Shown here: one piece after another, positions 19,236 through 25,613 of the stretch
Numbering within the stretch: position 1 is the stretch's first letter
Layout: every line of letters begins with the position of its first letter
Source of the DNA: DATBIO01 sp036556965
GTDB lineage: Bacteria > Acidobacteriota > Vicinamibacteria > Fen-336
NCBI GenBank assembly: GCA_036556965.1
Contig: DATBIO010000227.1
Location: 1 to 25,613, forward strand
Direction: 5' to 3'
DNA length: 25,613 bases
The notes under the pieces: generated by a model
What the model saw: only the letters and a program-made list of their open reading frames with translations
Database searches by the model: none
What the model was told of the DNA's origin: nothing
Translations under genes and position numbers: made by a program

Positions 19236-20684
19236 TTGCCTGACCCGGGCATCCTCGTCGTCGACGACGAGGAGGTGATGCGCGACGTGCTGCAGGCCCT
19301 GCTGACGCAGGCGGGGTACCGCGTGACGCTCGCGGAGACGGCCGCGGAGGGGCTGGAGCTGGCCCGCCGCTTCCCCTTCGACGCCGCCATCCTCGACGTG
19401 ATGCTGCCCGACAAGGGCGGCATCGACCTCCTGGAGGAGGTCAAGAAGGTCGATCCCGAGCTGGTGGTCCTGATGATCACCGCCTTCGCCTCGGTGGAGA
19501 CCGCGCTCTCCGCCATGAAGAAGGGCGCCTTCGACTACGTGGCCAAGCCCTTCAAGCACGAGGAGCTGCTGCACATCCTCCACAACGGCCTCCAGCAGCG
19601 GCGGCTCCTGGACGAGAACCGGCAGCTGCGCACCGCCTTGCGCGACCAGGGCCGCTTCACGGAGATCGTGGGCAAGAGCCCGCGCATGCAGCAGGTGTTC
19701 ACCCTCATCACCCAGGCCGCCCCCAGCCGGTCCACCATCCTGGTGGTGGGGGAGAGCGGCACGGGCAAGGAGCTGGTGGCCAAGGCCATCCACTCCAACA
19801 GCCCGCGCGCGGACAAGACCTTCATCGTGGTCAACTCCGGCTCCCTCCCCCACGACCTGCTGGAGAGCAACCTCTTCGGACACGTCAAGGGCGCCTTCAC
19901 GGGCGCGGTGTACGCCAAGAAGGGCCTCTTCGAGCTGGCGGACAAGGGCACCCTCTTCTTCGACGAGATCGGCAACATCCCCCTGGAGACCCAGGCCAAG
20001 CTCCTGCGCGTGATGCAGGAGCGCGAGTTCATGCGCCTGGGAGGCGTGGAGACGGTCAAGGTGGACGTCCGCATCGTGGCCGCCACCAACATCGACCTGC
20101 GGCGGGCGGTGGAGGATGGCCGCTTCCGCGAGGACCTCTTCTACCGGCTGAACGTCATCCCCATCCACCTGCCGCCCCTGCGCCAGCGCAAGGAGGACGT
20201 GCCCGCCCTCGTCCAGCACTTCGTGGCCCGCTACGCCCAGGAGAACCAGAAGCCGGTGGCGGGGGTGACCCCGGAGGCGATGCAGGCCCTCCTGGACTAC
20301 GACTGGCCGGGCAACGTGCGCGAGCTCGAGAACGTGATCGAGCGCGGGGTGGTCCTCACCACCTCCGACCGCATCGGGCGCGACCTCATCCCCGACCACG
20401 TGCGCAGCGCGCCCAGCTTCCACGTGCCCCACCTGCCCGTGCCCCCGGAGGGGATCAACCTGCGCGACGTCATCGCCAGCTTCGAGAAGCGCCTCATCGA
20501 GTCCACCCTGGAGGCCACGGGCGGCGTGCAGAAGGAGGCGGCGCGGCTGCTCGGCCTGAAGCCGACCACGCTCAACGAGATGATCAAGCGCTATAACATC
20601 CTGCTGCCCCACCGCGACCGGGACCGGAAGGGCGCCCCCGCGCGCGACGGGCTGGACGAGCCCGTGAAGACGACGCTGGCCTGA
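19236..20684 (+). CDS. NtrC-family sigma54-dependent response regulator
   Basis: 482 residues from a TTG start, with an AGGA-type ribosome site in the preceding GAGGAACGAGG. Receiver (1-120) has DD10-11, phosphoacceptor D54 and KPF. The AAA+ domain (about 145-370) has Walker A GESGTGKE (about 172-179), the sigma54-contacting GAFTGA loop (219-224), Walker B GTLFFDEIG, the arginine-finger region FREDLFYRLNV, and WPGNVREL. A Fis-type helix-turn-helix (about 425-465) reads GGVQKEAARLLGLKPTTLNE. It should open sigma54 promoters when phosphorylated by the kinase encoded 15 nt upstream. The next TTG/GTG options would cut into the receiver, so the TTG is required. Two strong sigma54 promoters in the window, at 16357 and 22226, are candidate targets; that link is inferred. 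Confidence 0.96.
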   Translation: MPDPGILVVDDEEVMRDVLQALLTQAGYRVTLAETAAEGLELARRFPFDAAILDVMLPDKGGIDLLEEVKKVDPELVVLMITAFASVETALSAMKKGAFDYVAKPFKHEELLHILHNGLQQRRLLDENRQLRTALRDQGRFTEIVGKSPRMQQVFTLITQAAPSRSTILVVGESGTGKELVAKAIHSNSPRADKTFIVVNSGSLPHDLLESNLFGHVKGAFTGAVYAKKGLFELADKGTLFFDEIGNIPLETQAKLLRVMQEREFMRLGGVETVKVDVRIVAATNIDLRRAVEDGRFREDLFYRLNVIPIHLPPLRQRKEDVPALVQHFVARYAQENQKPVAGVTPEAMQALLDYDWPGNVRELENVIERGVVLTTSDRIGRDLIPDHVRSAPSFHVPHLPVPPEGINLRDVIASFEKRLIESTLEATGGVQKEAARLLGLKPTTLNEMIKRYNILLPHRDRDRKGAPARDGLDEPVKTTLA

Positions 20685-20689
20685 CGTTC

Positions 20690-20718
20690 TTGCACGCCCC
20701 GCGCATCCCTGTTAACCT
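20690..20718 (+). promoter_or_regulatory. Possible sigma70-type promoter for the DUF4388-ACT pair
   Basis: TTGCAC (20690-20695) and TAACCT (20713-20718) are 17 nt apart in the 129-nt gap after the regulator gene. The -35 is good; the -10 keeps only T, A and the last T. The leader would be about 90 nt. Confidence 0.35.
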
Positions 20719-20728
20719 CCTCGACTTA

Positions 20729-20798
20729 TTGAGATGACAGCCGGGCGGCGCCTTCGCCCGCGCCCCGCGGGAAGGCCGTGCCTGCGCCTTGAGATGAC
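20729..20798 (+). repeat. Direct repeat TTGAGATGAC in the leader of the DUF4388 gene
   Basis: The 10-mer TTGAGATGAC occurs at 20729-20738 and again at 20789-20798, a spacing of exactly 60 nt, both between the putative promoter and the ATG at 20814. The intervening DNA is GC-rich. It may be a paired protein or RNA-binding site, or chance. Confidence 0.5.
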
Positions 20799-20813
20799 CC
20801 CGTAACCCACGAC

Positions 20814-21674
20814 ATGGCTTTCCAGGGTTCCCTGGCCGAGCTTCACCTTCCGGACATCATCCAGCTCATCAGCGTGAGCGGGAAGACGGGGGTCTTCCAT
20901 CTCACCGACGGCCGGCTGAAGGGCGAGATCTTCCTGCACGACGGCAAGATCGTGCACGCCGAGCTGGAGGACGCCTCCGGGGAGGAGGCGGTCTACGCCC
21001 TCGCCATCTGGAGCCAGGGCGAGTTCAAGTTCGAGCCCGGGATCTCCACCGAGCAGCGGACCATCACCAAGAGCAACACCAACCTGCTCATGGAGGCCGC
21101 GCGCCGGCTCGACGAGTGGCGAGTGCTCTCCAAGAAGGTCCCCTCCACGGACATGGTGCCGGAGTTCGTGGTGCAGGAGAACCGCGACGGCCAGATCAAC
21201 CTCAACACCAGCGAGTGGCTCATCCTCTCCAAGATCGACGGCCAGCGCAGCATCAAGCAGATCGCCGGCTCCTCGAGCCTGTCCGTCTTCGACGTGGCCA
21301 AGATCCTCTACGGCCTCATCGCCACCTCCCTCATCCGGCTGCGCGAGCCCCTGGGCGCGCCCCCTCCCGCCGGCCAGACGCCGCGGGCGGCGCCCCGGCC
21401 GGCCCCCTCCTCGAACCCCGGCGGCGGCCCCGGCGTCTCCCATCCCGACTTCGCGCGCCTGAACCGGGTGCGCGAGGTGTGCAACGGCCTGCTCGGGCCG
21501 GTGGGCGAGAGCGTGGTCAACAAGCACTACCTGAAGGCCAAGCAGGACCTCGAGCGCGGGGCCGGCCACGAGGCGGTGGAGGAGGCCATCAACCAGATCG
21601 CCCGCGCCGCCTCCATCCTCAAGGGTCCCGCCGCCACCGAGACGCTGCTCGAGCAGCTGCGCGCCATCAAGTAG
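20814..21674 (+). CDS. DUF4388 (PatA N-terminal-like) domain protein
   Basis: 286 residues, no signal peptide. Residues 1-95 form the DUF4388 domain: FQGSLAELHLPDIIQLISVS, GKTGVFHLTDG, GEIFLHDGKIVHAEL and GEFKFEPG. A middle region (about 100-180) with EWLILSKIDGQRSIKQIA and VAKILYGLIATSLIRLREP looks like a winged-helix module. A proline/glycine-rich linker (about 181-208) precedes a helical C-terminal part. DUF4388 proteins are frequent in Acidobacteriota, Myxococcota, Deinococcus and cyanobacteria, often next to receivers or small GTPases, and are thought to act in signalling or cell polarity. No ribosome site is obvious before the ATG. It is followed 15 nt later by the ACT-domain gene and probably cotranscribed. 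Confidence 0.88.
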   Translation: MAFQGSLAELHLPDIIQLISVSGKTGVFHLTDGRLKGEIFLHDGKIVHAELEDASGEEAVYALAIWSQGEFKFEPGISTEQRTITKSNTNLLMEAARRLDEWRVLSKKVPSTDMVPEFVVQENRDGQINLNTSEWLILSKIDGQRSIKQIAGSSSLSVFDVAKILYGLIATSLIRLREPLGAPPPAGQTPRAAPRPAPSSNPGGGPGVSHPDFARLNRVREVCNGLLGPVGESVVNKHYLKAKQDLERGAGHEAVEEAINQIARAASILKGPAATETLLEQLRAIK

Positions 21675-21689
21675 CCGCATAACACCCCG

Positions 21690-22079
21690 ATGCGTGCGCA
21701 GCGGCTGGTGGTCCCCGACTGGCGCCTGGCCATCGTCCGGCTGCCGCCCGACGCCGAGGTGCCGCGCTGGGCGCGGAACGGCCCCCTCCAGTCGGCCACG
21801 CGCACGCCCGCCGAGCTCTCCGTGGTGTGCGAGGACGCCGTGGTGCCGGAGGGCCTGACGGCCAGCCGCGGATGGCGCGTACTCGCCGTGGAGGGCCCGC
21901 TCCCCTTCGAGCTCACCGGCGTGCTGCAGTCCCTGGCCCAGCCGCTGGCCGACGCCGGCATCAGCTGCTTCGTGATCGCGACCTACGACACGGACTACCT
22001 CCTCGTGAAGGAGGAGTGGCTGGCGGCGGCGGTGGGAGCGCTGCGCGGCGCCGGCCACCAGGTGGACGCCGTGACCTGA
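21690..22079 (+). CDS. ACT-domain protein (CASTOR/ACT_7-like)
   Basis: 129 residues. The N-terminal half (LVVPDWRLAIVRLPPDAEVP, then ELSVVCEDAVVPEG) and the C-terminal ACT fold (GWRVLAVEGPLPFELTGVLQ, LADAGISCFVIATYDTDYLL, VKEEWLAAAV) match the tandem-ACT family that includes small amino-acid-binding ACT_7 proteins. The segment with ATYDTDYLLV is characteristic of these proteins. They probably bind an amino acid; the effector is unknown. It lies 15 nt after the DUF4388 gene, and a GC-rich hairpin follows its stop directly. There is no signal peptide. Family call good, ligand unknown. Confidence 0.85.
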   Translation: MRAQRLVVPDWRLAIVRLPPDAEVPRWARNGPLQSATRTPAELSVVCEDAVVPEGLTASRGWRVLAVEGPLPFELTGVLQSLAQPLADAGISCFVIATYDTDYLLVKEEWLAAAVGALRGAGHQVDAVT

Positions 22080-22080
22080 C

Positions 22081-22098
22081 CGGGCCGCGCCCGGCCCG
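22081..22098 (+). terminator. GC-rich hairpin after the ACT gene
   Basis: CGGGCC (22081-22086), 6-nt loop, GGCCCG (22093-22098), starting one base after the stop codon. No T tract follows. It would separate the DUF4388-ACT unit from the small gene at 22277. Confidence 0.4.
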
Positions 22099-22125
22099 CC
22101 GCGGCGCGTCGCGGCTTACGAATCG

Positions 22126-22144
22126 TGGCGGCAATTCCCCGCCA
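22126..22144. promoter_or_regulatory. Dyad upstream of the second sigma54 promoter (candidate activator site)
   Basis: TGGCGG (22126-22131), 7-nt spacer CAATTCC, CCGCCA (22139-22144) is a perfect interrupted palindrome. Its centre is about 92 nt before the -24 GG, within the range at which NtrC-type activators bind. It could also be a second hairpin of the preceding transcript. Confidence 0.35.
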
Positions 22145-22225
22145 AGGGACAAATCGCGGCCCGCGCGCACGGAGCGTCTTCCCCTAAACCCCGCAAACGA
22201 CTGGCCATCGCCGGATCGTCGCGCG

Positions 22226-22241
22226 TGGCACGGCGCGTGCT
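22226..22241 (+). promoter_or_regulatory. Near-perfect sigma54 (-24/-12) promoter
   Basis: TGGCACGGCGCGTGCT fits the consensus TGGCACG-N4-TTGCW at every defined position but one (G for the first T of the -12 block). GG is at 22227-22228 and GC at 22239-22240 with 10 nt between. Transcription would start near 22252, 25 nt before the ATG at 22277, with the ribosome site inside the leader. Confidence 0.75.
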
Positions 22242-22264
22242 TCAGGGAAGGCCGAGCCCTCACT

Positions 22265-22269
22265 GGAGG
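22265..22269 (+). promoter_or_regulatory. Strong Shine-Dalgarno of the small peptide gene
   Basis: GGAGG at 22265-22269 lies 7 nt before ATG 22277. It is the clearest ribosome site in the window and fixes the start of the small gene; most larger genes here have weaker ones. Confidence 0.8.
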
Positions 22270-22276
22270 CACTCCG

Positions 22277-22516
22277 ATGCGTCTACGGGACCTGGACCAG
22301 GAAAGCGCGACGGGCGGCACGGGCGTGGCGGTGCGGCCGGTGCCGCGCCTCAAGGCCCGGGCGGCCACCAGCCTCTGCGGCGGCAACCGGCGTTCGTACG
22401 CCTACGCGCGCCGCGCGCCCGGCAGCTACCTCTTCGACCGTGCCTGCTACTGCTCGTCGCCCGAGCAGCACAACGCGCAGTTCGCCGACGGCGAGGGCGA
22501 AGGCCCCGGTCACTGA
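22277..22516 (+). CDS. 79-residue orphan small peptide under sigma54 control
   Basis: The ORF is supported by a near-perfect sigma54 promoter (22226-22241), a GGAGG ribosome site 7 nt upstream and a 25-nt leader. The peptide starts MRLRDLDQES, has a Gly-rich and Arg-rich middle (ATGGTG, RPVPRLKARA), then a Cys/Tyr-rich stretch: LCGGNRRSYAYARR, GSYLFDRACYC. It ends in an acidic-Gly tail (FADGEGEGPGH). Cys residues are at 34, 57 and 59. A GG pair at 35-36 follows the first Cys. There is no classical signal peptide or membrane segment. I do not recognise a family. A leader-plus-core layout, as in ribosomally made modified peptides or peptide signals, is possible but unproven; a small metal- or RNA-binding protein is the alternative. 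No maturase or peptidase-ABC exporter is nearby. It ends 7 nt inside the convergent glycosyltransferase. Confidence 0.7.
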   Translation: MRLRDLDQESATGGTGVAVRPVPRLKARAATSLCGGNRRSYAYARRAPGSYLFDRACYCSSPEQHNAQFADGEGEGPGH

Positions 22517-23682
22517 CCGGCGGCGGCCATGAGCCGCCGGTAGCGCGCGAGCACGACGTCCCAGCGATACCCGGCCTCGACGTAACGGCGCCCGTTCTCC
22601 CCCAGCTCTGCGCGGAGGGCGCGATCGGTGACGAGGAGGTCCAGCGCCTCGCCGAACTCCTCGGCGTCGGCGTAGAAGAGGCCGGCGTTGGACCGCACGC
22701 AGTGGTCGGCCAGCACCGGCGAGCGCGCGTTGGCCAGGCAGGGCACGCCGTGGGCCAGGCCCTCGAGGAGCACGATGGACAGGCTCTCGTAGGGGCTCGG
22801 GCAGAGGACGACCTCCGCCCCCGCCAGGGCCGCCTGCTTGTCCGCCTCGTCCAGGTACCCCAGGTACCGCACGCCGGGCAGCGCGGGCTCCGGCATGGCC
22901 AGCCGGCCGATCAGGAGGAGGTCGGGCGCCCGGGGCCGGCGGCGCCGGAAGCGGGCGTAGTGGTCGATCATCTCCGCGCAGCCCTTGCCCGCGTCGATGC
23001 GCCCGGCATAGAGCACGTAGCGGCCGGGCACGGAGAGCCGGGCGCGGAACGCGCCGACGTCGGGCGCGGCCGGCACGTCCACCCCGATGCCGGCCACCTC
23101 CGCCGGCCGGCCGCCCAGGTCGAAGCGGGTGCGCACGAGCGAGGCTTCGGGCGGGGTGAGGAAGGCAAAGGCGCGGGCGCGCGCGAACACCTCGTCGTAG
23201 ATCGAGAAGCGGAGGGGCGGCTCGTCGTGGGTGGTGGGCACGAGGAGCGCGCGCTCGGGCGCGGCCTGCAGCCCCCAGTAGGTCGGGTGGTACAGGTAGG
23301 TGAAGAAGACCACCGCCGCGAAGCGCGACTTGTCCGCGCGAAGCGCGCTCACCAGGCCGGGGGCCACGGGCCCCTGGCGCCGCAGCCAGTCGAGCTCCTC
23401 CTCGCGCGTGCGCGGCCGCGCGTAGAGCTCCTCCGAGCGCCGGTTGAAGTCCTCGAGGTCGCGCTCCTCCTCCACCGGGAAGCGGCGCACGCGCACCCCC
23501 TCGTCCACGCTCTCGCCCTCCGGCAGCTCGTTGCGCCAGGTGACGTAGTCGCGCGCGCAGGTGGTGTACACGGTCACGTCCCTCTCCCCCGCGAAGCGCA
23601 CGGCCAGGGCGCGGGCCAGCGACTCGGAGCCGCCCGCCACCTCGGGCCCGTAGCGCTGGACGACGAAGGCGACCTCGTCCAC
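22510..23682 (-). CDS. Glycosyltransferase family 4-type protein
   Basis: 390 residues. N-terminal Rossmann-type half with VAFVVQRYGPEVAGGSE (typical acceptor-side GG loop) and VTVYTTCARDYVTW. The C-terminal donor-binding half reads YVLYAGRIDAGKGCAEMIDHY, DLLLIGRL, VRYLGYLDEADKQAAL, and PSPYESLSIVLLEGLAHGVP, which holds the E-x7-E motif of retaining GT4 enzymes. It probably transfers a sugar from a nucleotide donor during surface polysaccharide or lipopolysaccharide synthesis in the cytoplasm. GTG 23682 begins two bases after the stop of the upstream glycosyltransferase, so translation is probably coupled. Residues further upstream in the same open frame are antisense-like noise from that gene. 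It ends 7 nt inside the small peptide gene. Confidence 0.9.
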   Translation of the reverse strand: MDEVAFVVQRYGPEVAGGSESLARALAVRFAGERDVTVYTTCARDYVTWRNELPEGESVDEGVRVRRFPVEEERDLEDFNRRSEELYARPRTREEELDWLRRQGPVAPGLVSALRADKSRFAAVVFFTYLYHPTYWGLQAAPERALLVPTTHDEPPLRFSIYDEVFARARAFAFLTPPEASLVRTRFDLGGRPAEVAGIGVDVPAAPDVGAFRARLSVPGRYVLYAGRIDAGKGCAEMIDHYARFRRRRPRAPDLLLIGRLAMPEPALPGVRYLGYLDEADKQAALAGAEVVLCPSPYESLSIVLLEGLAHGVPCLANARSPVLADHCVRSNAGLFYADAEEFGEALDLLVTDRALRAELGENGRRYVEAGYRWDVVLARYRRLMAAAGQ

Positions 23683-23684
23683 GC

Positions 23685-24746
23685 TCAGAGGGACTCCACG
23701 TATTCGCGCAGCCGCGCGCGCACGGCGGAGGGCTCGAACCGGCGGAGCCGCTCGTCCTGGCCGCGCAGCACGCCCTCCCGCGCGGGGCCGGGCCGGGCCA
23801 GCGCCGCCGCCGCCTCCGCCATGACCGCCAGCGTCTTGTCCGCGAACTGCACGCCGGCCTCGCCCAGCGTGTCCGCCACCGCCGTGGCGCGGTAGGCCAG
23901 GATGGGGACGCGCATGAGCATGGCCTCCACCAGGGGCACCCCGAAGCCCTCGTGCTCGCTGAGGCTCACGAAGACGTGGGCGGTGGCGTAGGCGGCCAGG
24001 AGCTCGTGGTGGCTGACGTGGCCGGCGAAGACCACGTCCCAGGGCGTGAAGCCGTGCTCGTAGGCCAGGGCCTGGAGCACGTCGAAGTAGGCGGTGTTGC
24101 GCGGGTGCTTCCCCACCAGGAGCAGGCGGACGTCGTGGCCGATGAAGCGCCGCCAGTAGGCGGCCAGGCGCACGAGGTCGTCCTGCCTCTTGTTGGGGGC
24201 GAGGCGCCCCACGAAGAGCAGGTTGGTGCGACCGTCCGCCCACAGCCGGCGGGAGACGGGGTCGGGCCGCTCGCGGTAGCGGGCGAAGTCCATGAGGATG
24301 GGCAGGGTGCCCGTGCGCGGGAAGCCGGCCTCCTCCAGCTCGCGCCGGTTGAAGTCGCTGTCGCCCAGGGCGAGGTCCACCGCGCCCCGCAGGGTGCGCC
24401 ACTCCCGGGCGCCCAGGGAGCAGATGCGCACCATCTCTTCGTCGTAGCCCGCGAAGAAGGAGGGCGGGGTGATGTTGTGGTGGAGGAGCACGCGCCTGCC
24501 GGGGTGGGCGAGGAGGGCCGCGGTCAGGGGCGAGGGCAGCGCATAGTGCAGGATCACGACGTGGCCCGGGCCGGCGGCGCGGAAGTCGGCGTAGAGGAGG
24601 CCGTCGCCCCGCAGGTCCGCGTCCACGTCCAGGGCGTAGACGTCGGCCTGGTGGCCCCACTCGCGGAAGGCGTCGCGCATCAGCCGCGCGGAGTCGCCGA
24701 TGGCATCGCCACGGTGGAGAGCGGGGACCCATTGGTCAATCCTCAA
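23685..24746 (-). CDS. Glycosyltransferase family 4-type protein
   Basis: 353 residues from TTG 24746, with GAGGA upstream. Motifs are VVILHYALPSPL, LLHHNITPPSFFAGY, DSDFNRRELEEAGF, LLFVGRLAPNKRQDDLVRL, FAGHVSHHELLAAY and LSEHEGFGVPLVEAM with an E-x7-E pair. It is a close paralogue of the partial glycosyltransferase at 24817-25613, which shows the same HNITP, FNRRELE/YNRRELE, NKR and SEHEG blocks, so the pair arose by tandem duplication. An oligosaccharide or O-antigen/exopolysaccharide role is likely; donor and acceptor are unknown. It is followed 2 nt later by the glycosyltransferase at 22510-23682. Confidence 0.9.
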   Translation of the reverse strand: MRIDQWVPALHRGDAIGDSARLMRDAFREWGHQADVYALDVDADLRGDGLLYADFRAAGPGHVVILHYALPSPLTAALLAHPGRRVLLHHNITPPSFFAGYDEEMVRICSLGAREWRTLRGAVDLALGDSDFNRRELEEAGFPRTGTLPILMDFARYRERPDPVSRRLWADGRTNLLFVGRLAPNKRQDDLVRLAAYWRRFIGHDVRLLLVGKHPRNTAYFDVLQALAYEHGFTPWDVVFAGHVSHHELLAAYATAHVFVSLSEHEGFGVPLVEAMLMRVPILAYRATAVADTLGEAGVQFADKTLAVMAEAAAALARPGPAREGVLRGQDERLRRFEPSAVRARLREYVESL

Positions 24747-24817
24747 GGCGTCCTCGCTCCGGCCTGGTCATCATCGAACGAAGAGGAGAGCCTCCACTGC
24801 GGAAAGCGCCTCCTCAT
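24743..24817 (-). CDS. Possible 24-codon coupling ORF between two glycosyltransferases
   Basis: ATG at 24817 shares one base with the upstream stop (TGATG), and the TGA at 24743-24745 overlaps the TTG start of the next gene (TTGA). The peptide reads MRRRFPQWRLSSS followed by an acidic FDDDQAGARTP. It exactly fills the 70-nt gap, so ribosomes could pass from one gene to the next. No homology is visible, and it may be the decayed tail of the upstream gene or chance. Confidence 0.25.
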   Translation of the reverse strand: MRRRFPQWRLSSSFDDDQAGARTP

Positions 24818-24860
24818 CAAGACGTCAGCACCGGCGAAAGCCGGTCCATGAGGAGGGCGC
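24806..24860. repeat. Nested inverted repeat at the end of the partial glycosyltransferase
   Basis: The outer arms are GCGCCTCCTCAT (24806-24817) and ATGAGGAGGGCGC (24848-24860), 9 bp perfect plus GCGC with a one-base bulge. Inside lies ACCGGC-GAAA-GCCGGT (24830-24845), a perfect 6-bp stem with a GNRA-type loop on the plus strand. It covers the last codons and stop of the partial gene and the ribosome-site-like AGGAGG after it. Confidence 0.6.
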
Positions 24861-25613
24861 CGAAGTCCTGCGCGCGCACCTGCTCCACCGCGCGCTCCTG
24901 GGTGGCGAGGACCGCGCGCCGCACGGCGCCGTCGCGCAGGACGCGCCCCATCAGCTCCGCCACCACCTCCGGCCGCTTCTCGGCGAGGAGGAGGCCGCCC
25001 CCGCGCAGCGTCTCCTTGACCGCGCCCGCGTCGTAGGCGATCACGGGCAGGCCGAAGAGCATGGCCTCCACCAGCGGTACGCAGTAGCCCTCGTGCTCGC
25101 TCAGGCACAGGAACAGGTGGGCCGCGCGGTAGTAGCCCAGCAGGTCGTCGTGGTCCACGTGGCCCGCGAACACCACGTCGCGCACGCCGAGGGCGTGCAC
25201 CATCTCCTGCAGGCGGTCGTAGTAGCGCTCGTGGCCCCGGTAGTCGCCCACCAGGAGCAGCCGGCTGCGCGGCTCCACCGCGCGCTGGAAGACGGCGAAC
25301 GTGCGCACCAGGTCCTCGATGCGCTTGTTGGGGATCATGCGCCCCACGAAGAGCACGTTGACGGTGCCGTCGCCGTAGAGGCGCGCCACCAGGGGGGAGG
25401 GCGGGCGCCGGTAGCGCTCGAGGTCGAGGACGATGGGCAGCACGGCGGTCCGCGCGTAGCCCGCCGCCTCCAGCTCGCGCCGGTTGTACTCGCTGTCCCC
25501 CAGGCCGAGGAGGGTGCGCGCGGCGAAGGCGGACAGCTCGCGCCGCCCGTGGTGGCAGAGGCCGGCCAGGTGCGGGTGGAAGCCCAGGAACCACTCCCCG
25601 GGCGTGATGTTGT
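24817..25613 (-). CDS. Glycosyltransferase family 4-type protein (N-terminus beyond the window)
   Basis: The frame is open to the right edge; the first full codon (25611) encodes the N of NITPGEWFLGF. About 264 residues are visible: GDSEYNRRELEAAGY, VLFVGRMIPNKRIEDLVRTF, LLLVGDYRGHERYY, FAGHVDHDDLLGYYRAAH and SEHEGYCVPLVEAM with the E-x7-E pair. It is a paralogue of the protein at 23685-24746, in the same order on the same strand. An in-frame ATG at 25443 is internal to the conserved region and is not the start. The family call is firm, the substrate unknown. The stop is followed by a possible 24-codon ORF that leads to the next glycosyltransferase. Confidence 0.9.
   Translation of the reverse strand, partial: NITPGEWFLGFHPHLAGLCHHGRRELSAFAARTLLGLGDSEYNRRELEAAGYARTAVLPIVLDLERYRRPPSPLVARLYGDGTVNVLFVGRMIPNKRIEDLVRTFAVFQRAVEPRSRLLLVGDYRGHERYYDRLQEMVHALGVRDVVFAGHVDHDDLLGYYRAAHLFLCLSEHEGYCVPLVEAMLFGLPVIAYDAGAVKETLRGGGLLLAEKRPEVVAELMGRVLRDGAVRRAVLATQERAVEQVRAQDFGALLMDRLSPVLTS

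Noticed and set aside
16005..20612. Very long open frame on the minus strand (over 1500 codons) opposite the barrel, sensor kinase and regulator genes
   Set aside because: It is antisense to firmly identified genes, made of low-complexity His/Gln/Val/Gly-rich sequence without domains; high G+C third positions create such frames.
20677..20694. Sigma54-like TGGC...TTGCA before the DUF4388 gene
   Set aside because: GG and GC are separated by 12 nt instead of the strict 10, and the GG lies inside the end of the regulator gene.

Overview
The window is G+C-rich (by eye well above 65%), densely coding chromosomal DNA. It has short intergenic gaps, frequent stop/start overlaps and several GTG or TTG starts. 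The gene content is typical of a large-genome, signalling-rich Gram-negative bacterium: hybrid histidine kinases, a DUF4388 protein, a carboxypeptidase-regulatory-domain outer-membrane barrel, and an NtrC-type regulator with its own kinase. I lean towards Acidobacteriota, with Myxococcota as the alternative. This is inferred from gene content only; no rRNA is present.

Layout. (1) 1-9775, plus strand: a hybrid kinase with tandem fungal-Nik1-like HAMP repeats (cut by the left edge), a REC-PAS-GAF hybrid kinase, an outer-membrane barrel-like protein with no canonical start codon, then a near-consensus sigma70 promoter driving a small unknown protein and a third hybrid kinase. (2) 9799-14338, minus strand: a MEDS-domain protein, and a metabolic operon that is transcribed cyclase-family hydrolase, KDPG aldolase, GlgC, enolase. 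(3) 14508-16205, plus: an outer-membrane barrel with an N-terminal carboxypeptidase-regulatory domain. (4) 16401-20684, plus: a ComP-like PDZ/multi-TM sensor fused to an NtrB-type kinase, followed 15 nt later by an NtrC-type sigma54 activator, with a good sigma54 promoter directly upstream. (5) 20814-22079, plus: DUF4388 protein and ACT-domain protein. (6) 22277-22516, plus: a 79-residue orphan peptide gene with an almost perfect sigma54 promoter and a strong Shine-Dalgarno. (7) 22510-25613, minus: three GT4-type glycosyltransferases, the last cut by the right edge.

How the genes may work together. The left block holds three hybrid kinases carrying six receiver domains but no DNA-binding output or Hpt protein, so their partners must lie elsewhere. 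The most interesting unit is regions 4-6. The sensor's N-terminus has the same layout as Bacillus ComP, which detects a modified peptide pheromone. Its cognate regulator has the GAFTGA loop needed for sigma54. The two sigma54 promoters I found precede the sensor/regulator operon itself and the small orphan peptide gene. This suggests an autoregulated sigma54 circuit whose output, and perhaps signal, is the small peptide. That link is an inference; the promoters, domains and peptide ORF are visible in the sequence.
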